Assembly (NCBI RefSeq): GCF_003633755.1
Contig: NZ_RBIL01000002.1
Location: 2,046,001-2,110,000, forward strand
From: Solirubrobacter pauli
Lineage (GTDB): Bacteria; Actinomycetota; Thermoleophilia; Solirubrobacterales; Solirubrobacteraceae
Direction: 5' to 3'
Length of the DNA stretch: 64,000 nucleotides
Below the pieces are notes generated by a model that saw nothing but the letters and a program-made list of their open reading frames with translations, made no database searches and was not told where the DNA came from. Shown here piece after piece: positions 47,601 to 55,078 of the stretch (position 1 is its first letter; each line of letters starts with the position of its first letter). The translations under genes and the position numbers were made by a program.

Positions 47601-47910
47601 GCCGGCGGGTGATCGAGATCTCGCCCGCGGGCAGGTCCACCCGGCCGGACGCGTTGTCCAGGACGACCTCGACCTCGGCCTCCGAGCGCGACTTCACGCC
47701 GTGCGCCCCGGCGAAGATCACGTCCTGCATCGACTGGCCGCGCACCGCGACCGGCGACTGCTCCCCGAGCGCCCACAGCACGGCGTCCGTGATGTTGGAC
47801 TTGCCGGACCCGTTCGGCCCGACGATCACCGACACCCCCGGGGCGAAGGTCAGCCGCGTCCGGTCCGGGAACGACTTGAAGCCCCGCAGGGTGATCGAGC
47901 TCAGGTGCAC
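44668..47910 (-). CDS. smc: Chromosome segregation protein SMC
   Basis: SMC ATPase of 1080 aa, somewhat shorter than many. Walker A GPNGSGKS (31-38), LLSGGEKTMTSLAF signature and FYILDEVEAALDD Walker B are intact, with long Ala/Glu/Arg coiled coils and a hinge around residues 440-560 (GAPGGAKALADTL onward). The GTG start overlaps the rnc stop by one base. The kleisin partners ScpA/ScpB are not in the window. It organises and separates chromosomes. Confidence 0.95.
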   Translation of the reverse strand: MHLSSITLRGFKSFPDRTRLTFAPGVSVIVGPNGSGKSNITDAVLWALGEQSPVAVRGQSMQDVIFAGAHGVKSRSEAEVEVVLDNASGRVDLPAGEISITRRLNRAGDGEYRINGAKCRLTDVIEILSDTGMGKEMHSVVSQGRVMEIVTSKPKDRRMLIEEAAGLGKHRKRRRKAQLKLERTQDNLDRALDVEREARSRLKPLKRQAEAAELHERIERQSDEARWTLARDNARGARAGLVEAETAVGEARAAAAAAEEEYKAVGARRQKAEEALSSRGSERETLSSRFYSARSSGERIGMRLDAAQRLIGELDERSKRREGGIAALRAEIKADTGDDGTEERIAGLQAELTALAEDHRVRLERELAELETGREAATAALAEKTAVAQAAAARRSEGEAAAEAARRARRELDVAAEKARRESARIGAELAKVNQFLRANAGAPGGAKALADTLTAAPGYELALSAALGPRLRAGVALDLESGAKLLSKGGKDGAAALIVPEGATPADVLGAATGAAASPPADGAEPLSAHVQAGGDEPVRALAAAILADVWVVDDVAAVRADFDGIAVTKDGRVWSPRTRELRQVSPGGHDRVLKERNRRDALVGQVDEAARAERAALAAVEEAQTTVAAADAAREGIDREARAAARERDEAAEAERHARWVIQQRRSAPDEGPSADRKAQVESQIATERRLKERADRERAERARRLEHEERRLERDRQLKPVAERFAAALKSVQGAVANRVEALEAELNADKAAGEQLAKELRECAAEESRVHARLRERGETVTRGEVQAQRARDHAEDVEAELVRLAEKLGLEPEPSEEALGEDERAHLSKTIERLQRRREQLGPVNPLAQAEYKEALAHVEELETQREDLETAMRELAQLIKDTDRRIKEAFEETFTAAAKNFEEVVGHLFPGGRGALRLVREDAGPRPVLGGVDPEQPAAEVDEPEDADGETPEDKLGVEIEITPAGKSTKRLTLLSGGEKTMTSLAFLFAVFLAKPSPFYILDEVEAALDDLNIDRFLQVLRGFSDRAQFIVVTHQKRTMEAADALYGVSMAGNGVSKVISRKLPKPVEEEAAA

Positions 47911-48611
47911 TAGACCCCGCCCATGGACTCCAACGCCGATTCGGCAGCGGCCTGCTCGGCGTCCTTCTTGGACCGCCCGCTGCCGCGCGCGAGCTCCGCA
48001 CCGTCCACCATCGCGGCCACCTCGAAGGTGCGCTCGTGTGGCGGCCCCTCCTCGGACGCGACCTCGTACACGACGACCGTGCCACGCCGCGCGAGCTGCT
48101 CCTGCAAGGCGCTCTTGAAGTCGGCCGGGTGGGCCAGCGCGCGCTCGATCTCCGGCTGGAACGCCTCCACCACCGCGTCGGCCACGTCGATGTAGCCGAA
48201 CTCGAGGTAGCACGCCCCGATCACGGCCTCGATCACCGACGCGAGCACGCGCTCCGTGCGGGCGAGCTGCTCGGTCGCGGGACCGGCGAACTCCGGCGGC
48301 GCCGCGTTCTTGAGCCGCTCCGGGATGCCCAGCCGCTCGGCCACGTCACGACACGAGCGGCCCGAGACCGCCTGCGCGCGGACCTTCGTGAGCCGGCCGG
48401 CGCCGAACGCGTCGGGCTCCAGCCGCGGGTACAGGTGCGTCGTCACGGCCAGCCCCAGGACGGAGTCGCCGAGGAACGCGAGCCGCTCGTAGGAGTCCGA
48501 GCGCTTCTCCGTCCACGACGAGTGCGTGACCGACTGCCGCGCCAGGTCGGGCGGCAGCGCCTCGAGCATGTCGTGCAGCTGTTGCAGCGGCTCAGGAAGG
48601 TCGGTGGGCAA
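47910..48611 (-). CDS. rnc: Ribonuclease III
   Basis: RNase III of 233 aa with a TTG start. The endonuclease signature is ERLAFLGDSVLGLAV, and the second acidic block SVIEAVIGACYLEFG holds the metal ligands. The C-terminal double-stranded-RNA-binding domain (~155-230) ends GSGRSKKDAEQAAAESAL. It processes rRNA and mRNA. The start lies within the acpP end (20-nt overlap) and it is coupled to smc. Confidence 0.95.
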   Translation of the reverse strand: MPTDLPEPLQQLHDMLEALPPDLARQSVTHSSWTEKRSDSYERLAFLGDSVLGLAVTTHLYPRLEPDAFGAGRLTKVRAQAVSGRSCRDVAERLGIPERLKNAAPPEFAGPATEQLARTERVLASVIEAVIGACYLEFGYIDVADAVVEAFQPEIERALAHPADFKSALQEQLARRGTVVVYEVASEEGPPHERTFEVAAMVDGAELARGSGRSKKDAEQAAAESALESMGGV

Positions 48612-48840
48612 GGACGAAGTCGATGGCCTGGCGCACGGTGTGGATGCGCGCGGCCTCCTCGTCGGACATCTTCACGCCGTACTGGTCCTCCAGCTCCTGC
48701 ACGAGCGTGTAGAGGTCCAGCGAGTCCGCCGACAGGTCCTCGCGGAAGTGCGTGTCTTCCGTGATGGACTCCGGGTCGTCGAGCTGCAGCTCGTCGGCCA
48801 GGTGCTCGCGGATCAGGGTGAGGACTTGCTCGCGGGTCAT
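48592..48840 (-). CDS. acpP: Acyl carrier protein
   Basis: An acidic protein of 82 aa. The 4'-phosphopantetheine attachment serine is S40 in DLSADSLDLYTLV, a small change from the usual DSL. It carries acyl chains in fatty acid synthesis. It follows plsX with an ATGA-type overlap and precedes rnc, the usual order. Confidence 0.94.
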   Translation of the reverse strand: MTREQVLTLIREHLADELQLDDPESITEDTHFREDLSADSLDLYTLVQELEDQYGVKMSDEEAARIHTVRQAIDFVLAHRPS

Positions 48841-49856
48841 GGCTGGTCCGGCAAGCTAGCGACCGCCTCGGACGCCGTCTTGCGCAAGGCCCCGGCTTCG
48901 GCCAGGCGGGCGTAGGTCCGGCCGGCGACATCTTCCCGCACGCTGCGGGCGGCGACCTCGATCGCGCGGGTGAACCCACGCGCCCCGAACGACCCGTGCG
49001 GGACCACCCCGACGTGCCGCAGGCCGAGCAGCACGGCACCGCCCTGCTCCTCGGGGTCGATCTCGCTCCGCAGCCCGCGCAACGCCGGGCGCAGCAGGAT
49101 CCCGCCGAGCTTGGAGCGCCACGAGGACATCGCGGCCGAGCGCACCGCGCCCAGCAGCGCGGCCGACGTCCCCTCCATCACCTTCAGCGCCACGTTGCCG
49201 GTGAAGCCGTCGGCGACGATCACGTCGGCGGCGCCGCTGCCGATCGCGAAGCCCTCGACGTTGCCGACGAAGTTCAGGCCGGTGCTCGTGGCCAGCGACT
49301 CGTGCGCCGCGACCACCGTGTCGGTGCCCTTGCTCGCCTCCGTCCCGTTCGCGAGCAGCGCGACGCGCGGCGCCGACACGCCGTGGACGGCCTCCATGAA
49401 CGCCGCGCCCATGTGCGCGAACTGGACGAGCATCTCGGGGCGGACCTCGACGTTCGCGCCCGCGTCGAGCAGCAGGAACGGCTTGCCCGGGACCGGGATC
49501 ATCAGCGCGAGCGCGGGCCGGTGCACACCGGCGACGCGCTTGAAGCCGAACAACGAGGCGGCGAGCGCCGCGCCGGTCGAGCCGCCGCTGACGAGCGCAT
49601 CGGCGTCGCCGGACGTGACCGCGGCGACGGCGCGCACGATCGACGAGTCGGGCGTGCCGCGCACGGCCCGGGCGGGGTCGGCCTCCTTGGCGATGGACAC
49701 GGGTGCGTCCACGACGGAGACGTGCGCCGGCAGGTTGCCGCCGATCGCGGCGGCCGGGCCGAACAGGATCACGCGCACGCCCTGGGCGAGCGCGGCACCG
49801 CGGGCGACTTCAGCGGGGCCGAGATCGGCCCCGTTGACATCAACCGCGACGGTGAC
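48837..49856 (-). CDS. plsX: Phosphate acyltransferase PlsX, start codon unclear
   Basis: PlsX converts acyl-ACP to acyl phosphate for phospholipid synthesis. Conserved blocks include VSGGSTGAALAASLF, LLDAGANVEVRPEMLVQFA and VADGFTGNVALK in segments. The family N-terminus (VTVAVDVNGADLGP) is encoded upstream of the first canonical codon (GTG at 49778). From there to the rpmF stop the frame has no ATG, GTG or TTG. I begin at GTC (49856), the first residue of the conserved strand, and regard the initiator as unresolved. Confidence 0.93.
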   Translation of the reverse strand, partial: VTVAVDVNGADLGPAEVARGAALAQGVRVILFGPAAAIGGNLPAHVSVVDAPVSIAKEADPARAVRGTPDSSIVRAVAAVTSGDADALVSGGSTGAALAASLFGFKRVAGVHRPALALMIPVPGKPFLLLDAGANVEVRPEMLVQFAHMGAAFMEAVHGVSAPRVALLANGTEASKGTDTVVAAHESLATSTGLNFVGNVEGFAIGSGAADVIVADGFTGNVALKVMEGTSAALLGAVRSAAMSSWRSKLGGILLRPALRGLRSEIDPEEQGGAVLLGLRHVGVVPHGSFGARGFTRAIEVAARSVREDVAGRTYARLAEAGALRKTASEAVASLPDQP

Positions 49857-49863
49857 TGAGCGG

Positions 49864-50067
49864 CTAGTGCTCGTGATCGTGATCGTGGGCGTCGTGCATG
49901 TGCACGACTTCGCGACCGCCGTAGAACCCGCAGTTCGGGCACACGCGGTGCGGGCGACGGGGCTGTCGGCACTGCGGGCAGTCGTTGACCGCGGGCGCCG
50001 TGATCTTGTGCTGCGCCCGACGCTGCGAGGTGCGCGCGTGCGACTGCTTTTGCTTAGGGACGGCCAT
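49864..50067 (-). CDS. rpmF: 50S ribosomal protein L32 with His-rich tail
   Basis: L32 of 67 aa from the ATG at 50067. The normal N-terminus (MAVPKQKQSHARTSQRRAQH) leads to a CPQC...CPNC zinc site. The C-terminus continues into HMHDAHDHDHEH, a histidine/aspartate run able to hold additional zinc that ordinary L32 lacks. It lies between yceD and plsX as usual. Confidence 0.95.
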   Translation of the reverse strand: MAVPKQKQSHARTSQRRAQHKITAPAVNDCPQCRQPRRPHRVCPNCGFYGGREVVHMHDAHDHDHEH

Positions 50068-50157
50068 GACGGCGGGGAAGGATAGCGACCTCGCGGAGCG
50101 AGTCGGGAGTTCCCGCCCGGGCGCGCACCCGCACACGACCCCGTGGAACTCCCCGAA

Positions 50158-50178
50158 GCATCGCCCCCTGGGCGATGC
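50158..50178 (-). terminator. Perfect 9-bp hairpin between yceD and rpmF
   Basis: GCATCGCCC (50158-50166) and GGGCGATGC (50170-50178) pair fully with a 3-nt loop, 3 nt after the yceD stop on the minus strand. There is no U-tract, so it may attenuate or protect mRNA rather than end transcription; rpmF follows 90 nt later. Confidence 0.5.
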
Positions 50179-50181
50179 GAC

Positions 50182-50697
50182 TTAGTCGAACTTCAGCTCG
50201 GACAGCTTCGCCCAGCGCGGGTCGGGCTCGGCCTCGTGCGCGTGGTCGGGGTCCTCGTTGAGGTTCGCGCCGCACTTGGGGCACAGGCCCGCGCAGTCCG
50301 GGCGGCACTTGATCTGGGCCGGCAGCGCCAGCGCGAGGGCGTCCCGCGCCCAGCCCGCCACGTCCAGCTCCTCACCCATGTAGGGCGACAGCAGGTCGGC
50401 GTCGCCCGCCCCCGGCTGGTGGACCTCATAGGAGTCGACGTCGAACGTGGGCGACGCCGGGTCCAGGCAGCGCATGCACGGCCCGTCGACCTGCGCCGCG
50501 AACCGCATCCGCAGCGCCCAGCCGTCACCCGTCGTGCGGGAGATGTCCAGGCGCAGCGGGACCAGCTCCGGCTGGACCCCGTAGGTCGACCCGCCGTATT
50601 CGAAAGGCTCGACGTGGACCTCGAGATCCACTCGACGGCCTTCGCCGGAGGTGAGCCCGAGGCGTCCGATGTCGTAGGAGTCCGTGCGCTGCGCCAT
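50182..50697 (-). CDS. yceD: YceD/DUF177 family protein
   Basis: A protein of 171 aa. Two CxxC pairs (CMRC and, later, CRPDCAGLCPKCG) match the DUF177 zinc-ribbon pattern, with the helical block LSPYMGEELDVAGWARDALAL in segments. YceD is linked to 23S rRNA processing and is nearly always upstream of rpmF, as here. The ATG at 50697 is 5 bp from the stop of the acyl-CoA synthetase. Confidence 0.93.
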   Translation of the reverse strand: MAQRTDSYDIGRLGLTSGEGRRVDLEVHVEPFEYGGSTYGVQPELVPLRLDISRTTGDGWALRMRFAAQVDGPCMRCLDPASPTFDVDSYEVHQPGAGDADLLSPYMGEELDVAGWARDALALALPAQIKCRPDCAGLCPKCGANLNEDPDHAHEAEPDPRWAKLSELKFD

Positions 50698-50702
50698 GCC
50701 TC

Positions 50703-52313
50703 TTACAGTAGTTCTCGCTTGAGGACCTTCCCGGTGGACGTCCGCGGCAGCTCGTCGACGAACTCCACGTCGCGCGGCTGCTTGTAGCCGGCCAGGTTCT
50801 CCTTGACGTACCGGCGGACCTCGTCCTCGGTGATCTCGCCGCGCTTGACGATCACGGCCTTCAGGCGCTGGCCGTACTGCTCGTCGTCGACGCCGAAGAC
50901 CGCGGCCTCGACGATCGCCTCGTGGCCGTGGAGCAGGTCCTCGACCTCCGCGGGGAAGACGTTCTCGCCGCCGCTGACGATCATGTCGTCGTCGCGGCCG
51001 TCGATGAACAGGCGGCCCTGCTCGTCGAAGTGGCCGACGTCGCCGGAGGACAGCAGGCCGTCGATCTCGTCCTTGTTGCCCCCGCCCGTGTAGCCCTCGA
51101 ACTGGACGTCGTTGCCGACGAAGATGCGGCCCGTCTCCCCCTGCGGGAGCGGCTGGCCGTCCTCGCCGTAGATCTTCACGACGGACCCGCGCGGCGGGCG
51201 GCCCGCGGTGCCCGGCGCCTCCCGCAGGTCCCGCGGCGTGGCGATCGTCGCCCACGCCACCTCGGTCGAGCCGTAGAGGTTGTAGAGGTTCTCGCCGAAG
51301 TGGTCCATCCACTTGCCGGAGACCGCGCCGGGGAGCGCGGAGCCGGAGACGGGCACCGCCCGGACCTTGCTCAGGTCGTAGCGGTTGAGGACCTCGTCGT
51401 CGAGCTCGAGGATCCGCTGGATCATCACCGGGACCACCACCAGCGCCTGGCAGCCGTGCTGGGCGGTCAGCGAGAGCGTCGACTCCTCGTCGAACTTGCG
51501 CTGGAGCACGACCGTGGTGGCGAGGCTGATGCTCAGGGCCCACTGCGCGAAGCCCCACGCGTGGAACAGCGGCGCGGCGATCATCGTCTTCTCGCGCGCC
51601 TTGAGCGGGATCACGGACAGCAGCGCGGCGATCGGGTCGATCGACTTCGGCATCGAGCGGGACGCGCCCTTCGGCGTGCCGGTGGTGCCGGAGGTCAGGA
51701 TGATCGCGCGCCCTTGCTCATCCGGCGCGCTCAGCGACGACGGGTCGCCGCGGTCGATCGCGTCCTCGAGCAGCGGGTCCTCGGTCTTGCCGTCGTGCCA
51801 GGCGACGTAGCGCTTGCGGCCCTTGGCGGCGTCGGCCAGGACCTCGGCGAACTCCTCGTCATAGACGATCGCCTTCGGCTGCTCGCGCTCGGCGACGTCG
51901 GTGAGCTGCGGGCCGCTGAACGCGGTGTTCATGAACAGGGCGTTCGCGCCGAGCTTCGAGCACGCGACCATCGCGTCGATCCAGCCGCGGTGGTTGCGGC
52001 ACATGATCGCGACCCCGTCGCCCTCGCCGATGCCGTCGGCGGCGAACGTGTGGGCGAGCGCGTTCGTGCGCTCGTCGACCTGCTTGAAGGTGAGCGTGCC
52101 GAGCTCGTCGATGATCGCCGGCTCGTTCGGGAACTTCTTGGCCGCGCCGATGTAGCCCGCCGCGGGCGTGGTGCCGAACCGGAGCAGCGCCGCGACCGTG
52201 TGCCAGAGGTGGTCTGGCCGCTCCGGGTGGACGATCCCCGCGCGGGTGAGCGTCACGAGCGTCTGGAGCTTGGTCTGGGCCTGCGTGGCGAGCTGGCTCG
52301 GCTTCGGGATCAA
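50703..52313 (-). CDS. Acyl-CoA synthetase (AMP-binding)
   Basis: An adenylating enzyme of 536 aa. The P-loop-like ILTSGTTGTPKGA, motif LYGSTEVAWATIATP and GDVGHFDEQGRLFIDGRDDDMI in segments are complete, and the C-terminal lysine lies in PRTSTGKVLKREL. It activates a fatty or aromatic acid to the CoA thioester. The chain-length specificity cannot be read. It is 9 bp downstream of the unknown gene at 52323. Confidence 0.93.
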   Translation of the reverse strand: MIPKPSQLATQAQTKLQTLVTLTRAGIVHPERPDHLWHTVAALLRFGTTPAAGYIGAAKKFPNEPAIIDELGTLTFKQVDERTNALAHTFAADGIGEGDGVAIMCRNHRGWIDAMVACSKLGANALFMNTAFSGPQLTDVAEREQPKAIVYDEEFAEVLADAAKGRKRYVAWHDGKTEDPLLEDAIDRGDPSSLSAPDEQGRAIILTSGTTGTPKGASRSMPKSIDPIAALLSVIPLKAREKTMIAAPLFHAWGFAQWALSISLATTVVLQRKFDEESTLSLTAQHGCQALVVVPVMIQRILELDDEVLNRYDLSKVRAVPVSGSALPGAVSGKWMDHFGENLYNLYGSTEVAWATIATPRDLREAPGTAGRPPRGSVVKIYGEDGQPLPQGETGRIFVGNDVQFEGYTGGGNKDEIDGLLSSGDVGHFDEQGRLFIDGRDDDMIVSGGENVFPAEVEDLLHGHEAIVEAAVFGVDDEQYGQRLKAVIVKRGEITEDEVRRYVKENLAGYKQPRDVEFVDELPRTSTGKVLKRELL

Positions 52314-52322
52314 GGCGGTCTC

Positions 52323-53246
52323 CTATTTGGACGGCAGCCTCATACCCGCTGGAAGCGCTCCCGTGTCGATCAGCTTGTGGATCTCGGCGGCGCGCTTCGG
52401 GTTGAGGTAGACGTGACGCTGCCCGACCGAGGGCTTCTCGGCGAGCAGGCCCGCTTCCAGCAGCGCCTCCCCCACCTCCTGGGCGAGCGCCCGGTCGTTG
52501 CCGGCGAAGCCTCGCGCAAGGTGAGCGAACTCTGTGTGATATCCGCCCCATTTGCCCATGCCGTCGAGGCGCTGGAGGATCCGCCGCGCCGCGCGCGTGG
52601 CGGGATCGGGGTCCTCGTGCGGGCGCGTCGCGTGGTCGCCCGGGCCGAGGATCGAGAGCACGGCGTCCTCGATCTCGTCGTGGTTGCCGGCCGGGTGGCC
52701 GCCGAGGCGGGCCACGGCCTCGGCGATCCGCAGCGGGTGCCGCGCGCCGATCGGCGGCTTGAGCTCGCCCGGCTCGATCACGCCCTTCGGCACCGCCAGC
52801 GCGGTCGCGCGCAACCGGTCGATCCCCGTCGCGTGGTCCTCGAACGCGAGCCCGACCAGCTCGTCGTCCCAGCCCTCGCCGGGATAGGACAGGACCAGGA
52901 AGCCGCCGGGGAGCTCGCCCGCCTGGATCCGGATGTCGTCCGGTCCGCGCGGCGGGCCGGGCTCGGCCAGCTCGACGAGCGTGCCGACCACGGCGGCGAC
53001 GAGCAGCCACTCGCGCTCGGTCACCGAGTCCTTGTCGGCCCGCAGGGTCGCGGGGGCGGGGACGGCCGCGAGGAAGCCCTTCGAGACGGCGACCTCGACC
53101 GGGTGGTCGAGGCCCGACCGGGGCTTGTGCAGCTCGGCGCGGCCCTTCTTGAGCGCCTCGCCCAGGACCTCTCTCAGGCGCGCGTTCGCCGACGGGGGCG
53201 CTTGGGCCCCGCCGCAGGCATCGAGCTCGCCCTCGAGGGCCGTCAT
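52323..53246 (-). CDS. Hypothetical protein (307 aa)
   Basis: Not recognised. It has no signal peptide or membrane helix. The N-terminal ~30 residues are small and acidic, then a mixed alpha/beta region, and a helical C-terminal part (GKWGGYHTEFAHLARGFAGN, EVGEALLEAGLLAEKP) that could be a winged helix. It probably shares a transcript with the acyl-CoA synthetase and starts 6 nt after a -10-like TACGGT. It is divergent from acyP. Confidence 0.66.
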   Translation of the reverse strand: MTALEGELDACGGAQAPPSANARLREVLGEALKKGRAELHKPRSGLDHPVEVAVSKGFLAAVPAPATLRADKDSVTEREWLLVAAVVGTLVELAEPGPPRGPDDIRIQAGELPGGFLVLSYPGEGWDDELVGLAFEDHATGIDRLRATALAVPKGVIEPGELKPPIGARHPLRIAEAVARLGGHPAGNHDEIEDAVLSILGPGDHATRPHEDPDPATRAARRILQRLDGMGKWGGYHTEFAHLARGFAGNDRALAQEVGEALLEAGLLAEKPSVGQRHVYLNPKRAAEIHKLIDTGALPAGMRLPSK

Positions 53247-53251
53247 TTGTC

Positions 53252-53258
53252 TACCGTA
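53252..53258. promoter_or_regulatory. Symmetric divergent -10 element (TACCGTA)
   Basis: TACCGT (53252-53257) is exactly 6 nt from the plus-strand ATG at 53264, and the same bases on the minus strand give TACGGT exactly 6 nt from the ATG at 53246. The whole divergent gap is 17 bp. This is the tightest of several such pairs in the window and suggests one bidirectional leaderless promoter. Confidence 0.45.
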
Positions 53259-53263
53259 TCGGC

Positions 53264-53533
53264 ATGACGCAGCGGCGCCGCGTGGTGGCGCACGGGAACG
53301 TGCAAGGAGTGTTCTTCCGGGACTCGACCCGGCGCGAGGCCGAGCGCCGCGGTGTGGCCGGGTGGGCCGAGAACCTGAGCGACGGCACCGTCGGCGCGGT
53401 GTTCGAGGGGCCGGAGGCGGACGTCGAGGCCATGGTCGAGTTCGTGCGCGGCGGCCCCGGGCACTCGACGGTCGACGGGCTCGACGTGGCGGTCGAGGAG
53501 CCCGAGGGGCTGTCGGGCTTCCTCACGCGCTGA
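53264..53533 (+). CDS. acyP: Acylphosphatase
   Basis: A small enzyme of 89 aa that hydrolyses carboxyl-phosphate bonds. The phosphate-binding loop GNVQGVFFRDSTRR contains the catalytic arginine, and N in WAENLSDGTV is the second catalytic residue; both are intact. It ends FLTR. It is followed after 36 bp by the coiled-coil gene. Confidence 0.94.
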   Translation: MTQRRRVVAHGNVQGVFFRDSTRREAERRGVAGWAENLSDGTVGAVFEGPEADVEAMVEFVRGGPGHSTVDGLDVAVEEPEGLSGFLTR

Positions 53534-53569
53534 TTCCGTCGGACGCGGCCCGTAGCGTGGAGGGTCGCC

Positions 53570-54859
53570 ATGGAAGCCGCCACCCCACTTCGCCACCCGC
53601 GCGTCCACGTCCTGATGGGGCGTGTGATCGTCGAGAACGTGGTCGTGGACGACCCCGCGACCGCCGCGTTCATCGACCGGCGGATCTCCGCGGGGGACGA
53701 CCCGGTGGACGTCGTCAACGACGCGATCGAGGTCGGCGCGCGGATCCTCGAGCGCGAGCAGGCGGCCGTCGACGCCGAGTTCGTCAAGAACGAGTTCGAG
53801 AAGGTCTCGCGCGAGGTGGAGACCGCGTTCACGGACAAGGCGCGCGTGGTCGCCGAGTTCTTCGGTACCAAGGTCGACGAGGTCTTCGGCGAGGAGAACG
53901 GCCACCTCGCGCGTGAGCTGCAGCGCCTGTTCGGCGAGGGCTCGACGGCGGCCGTGCAGCACCAGCTGCGCGAGGTGATGCGCGACCAGTCGGCCCGGAT
54001 GCGCGAGGACCTGCTGCGCCAGTTCTCGTCCGCCGACGGGTCCAACCCCCTGGCCGACTTCAAGGCCGCGCACCTGCGCACCGCGCGCGAGGCCGCGACG
54101 CGCCAGGAGGCCCAGCTGGACGCGATGCGCGAGCAGATGGTCGCGCTGAAGCTGGAGATCGCGGGGTTGCGCTCCGAGCGCGAGAAGGCCGCCGAGGTGG
54201 CGGCCGAGCACGCCCGCGGCACCGCCAAGGGCCGCCCCTACGAGGAGGCGCTGGCCGAGGCGCTGGAGTCGATCGCCCGCGGCCAGGGCGACGACTGCGA
54301 CGCGGTCGGCGACTTCCGCGGCGGCGGCGGCCGCAAGGGCGACGTGCTGATCGACATCGAGGGCTGCTCGGGTGCGCCACGCGGCCGGATCGTCTTCGAG
54401 GCCAAGAACTCCCGCCGCTCACGCAAGGAGGCGCTGTCGGACCTCGAGGAGGCGATGGCCCAGCGCGCCGCCGACTACGGCGTCTGGGTCGTGCCCTCCG
54501 CGGAGCAGCTCCCGGCGCGCGTGGAAGGGCTGCGCGAGGTCGGCGGCGACAAGATGTTCGTCGTCTACGACCCCGAGGACGGCTCGCGCCTGGCGCTCGA
54601 GGTGGCCTACTCCCTCGCCCGCGCCCGCGTGCTGATGGCCAAGGGCGGCGTGGACGGCCTGGACGCGCCGGCGCTGCGCGCAGAGGTCGAACGCGCCCTG
54701 GGCGCGATGGACGAGGTCCGTCGCATCAAGCTGCACCTGACCAACGCCGCGGGCGGCATCGAGCAGGCCCGCGCCGTGCTGGACAGCATGGCCGAGCGCG
54801 TCCGCGCGCACCTGGCGCAGATCTCGTCCCTCGTGGACGAGGCGGGCGAGACGGCGTAG
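53570..54859 (+). CDS. Coiled-coil protein with PD-(D/E)XK-like C-terminal region
   Basis: A protein of 429 aa whose ATG has a strong GGAGG 6 nt upstream. Residues ~60-215 form long Ala/Glu/Arg coiled coils. Then AKGRPYEEALAEALESIA, a GGGGRKGDVLIDIEG strand and RGRIVFEAKNSRRSRKEAL occur in the order expected for a nuclease-like core (E, then D, then ExK). This resembles the DUF2130 group, but I cannot confirm the match. A second coiled coil (~350-425) follows. It would be a scaffold-type nuclease or nucleic-acid processing factor. It ends in repeat copy B. Confidence 0.8.
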   Translation: MEAATPLRHPRVHVLMGRVIVENVVVDDPATAAFIDRRISAGDDPVDVVNDAIEVGARILEREQAAVDAEFVKNEFEKVSREVETAFTDKARVVAEFFGTKVDEVFGEENGHLARELQRLFGEGSTAAVQHQLREVMRDQSARMREDLLRQFSSADGSNPLADFKAAHLRTAREAATRQEAQLDAMREQMVALKLEIAGLRSEREKAAEVAAEHARGTAKGRPYEEALAEALESIARGQGDDCDAVGDFRGGGGRKGDVLIDIEGCSGAPRGRIVFEAKNSRRSRKEALSDLEEAMAQRAADYGVWVVPSAEQLPARVEGLREVGGDKMFVVYDPEDGSRLALEVAYSLARARVLMAKGGVDGLDAPALRAEVERALGAMDEVRRIKLHLTNAAGGIEQARAVLDSMAERVRAHLAQISSLVDEAGETA

Positions 54860-54860
54860 C

Positions 54861-54974
54861 GCCGTCGCGCTCAGCGGGCGACGCGCCGGGCTTCGTGGCC
54901 GCGCTCGGGGAGCGCGCCGGCGGCGTGGCGCTCAGCGCGCGACGCATCGGCTCGTGCTGCCGCGTCCGGGGAGC
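54861..54974. repeat. 61-bp tandem direct repeat at the end of copy B
   Basis: Units 54861-54913 and 54922-54974 align with few gaps, sharing GGCG/GCGCTCAGCG, CGACGC, TCGTG, and CCGCG...CGGGGAGC. Only the second unit's block (54924-54956) is found in copy A, so the duplication is specific to copy B. Confidence 0.6.
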
Positions 54975-55050
54975 TGATCAAGCCGGCTGGGGCCGGCGAG
55001 CCCCGGCGCGGGGCTAACCCGCGCTCGCGGGCTCAACCGCCCCGAGCGTG

Positions 55051-55078
55051 CACTTTCCCACCGCACAGGTGGAAAGTG
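55051..55078. terminator. Hairpin in repeat copy B
   Basis: CACTTTCC (55051-55058) and GGAAAGTG (55071-55078) pair fully, and ACC/GGT extends the stem past one bulged C. It occupies the same relative position as the hairpin of copy A with a different stem sequence. No U-tract. Confidence 0.52.
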
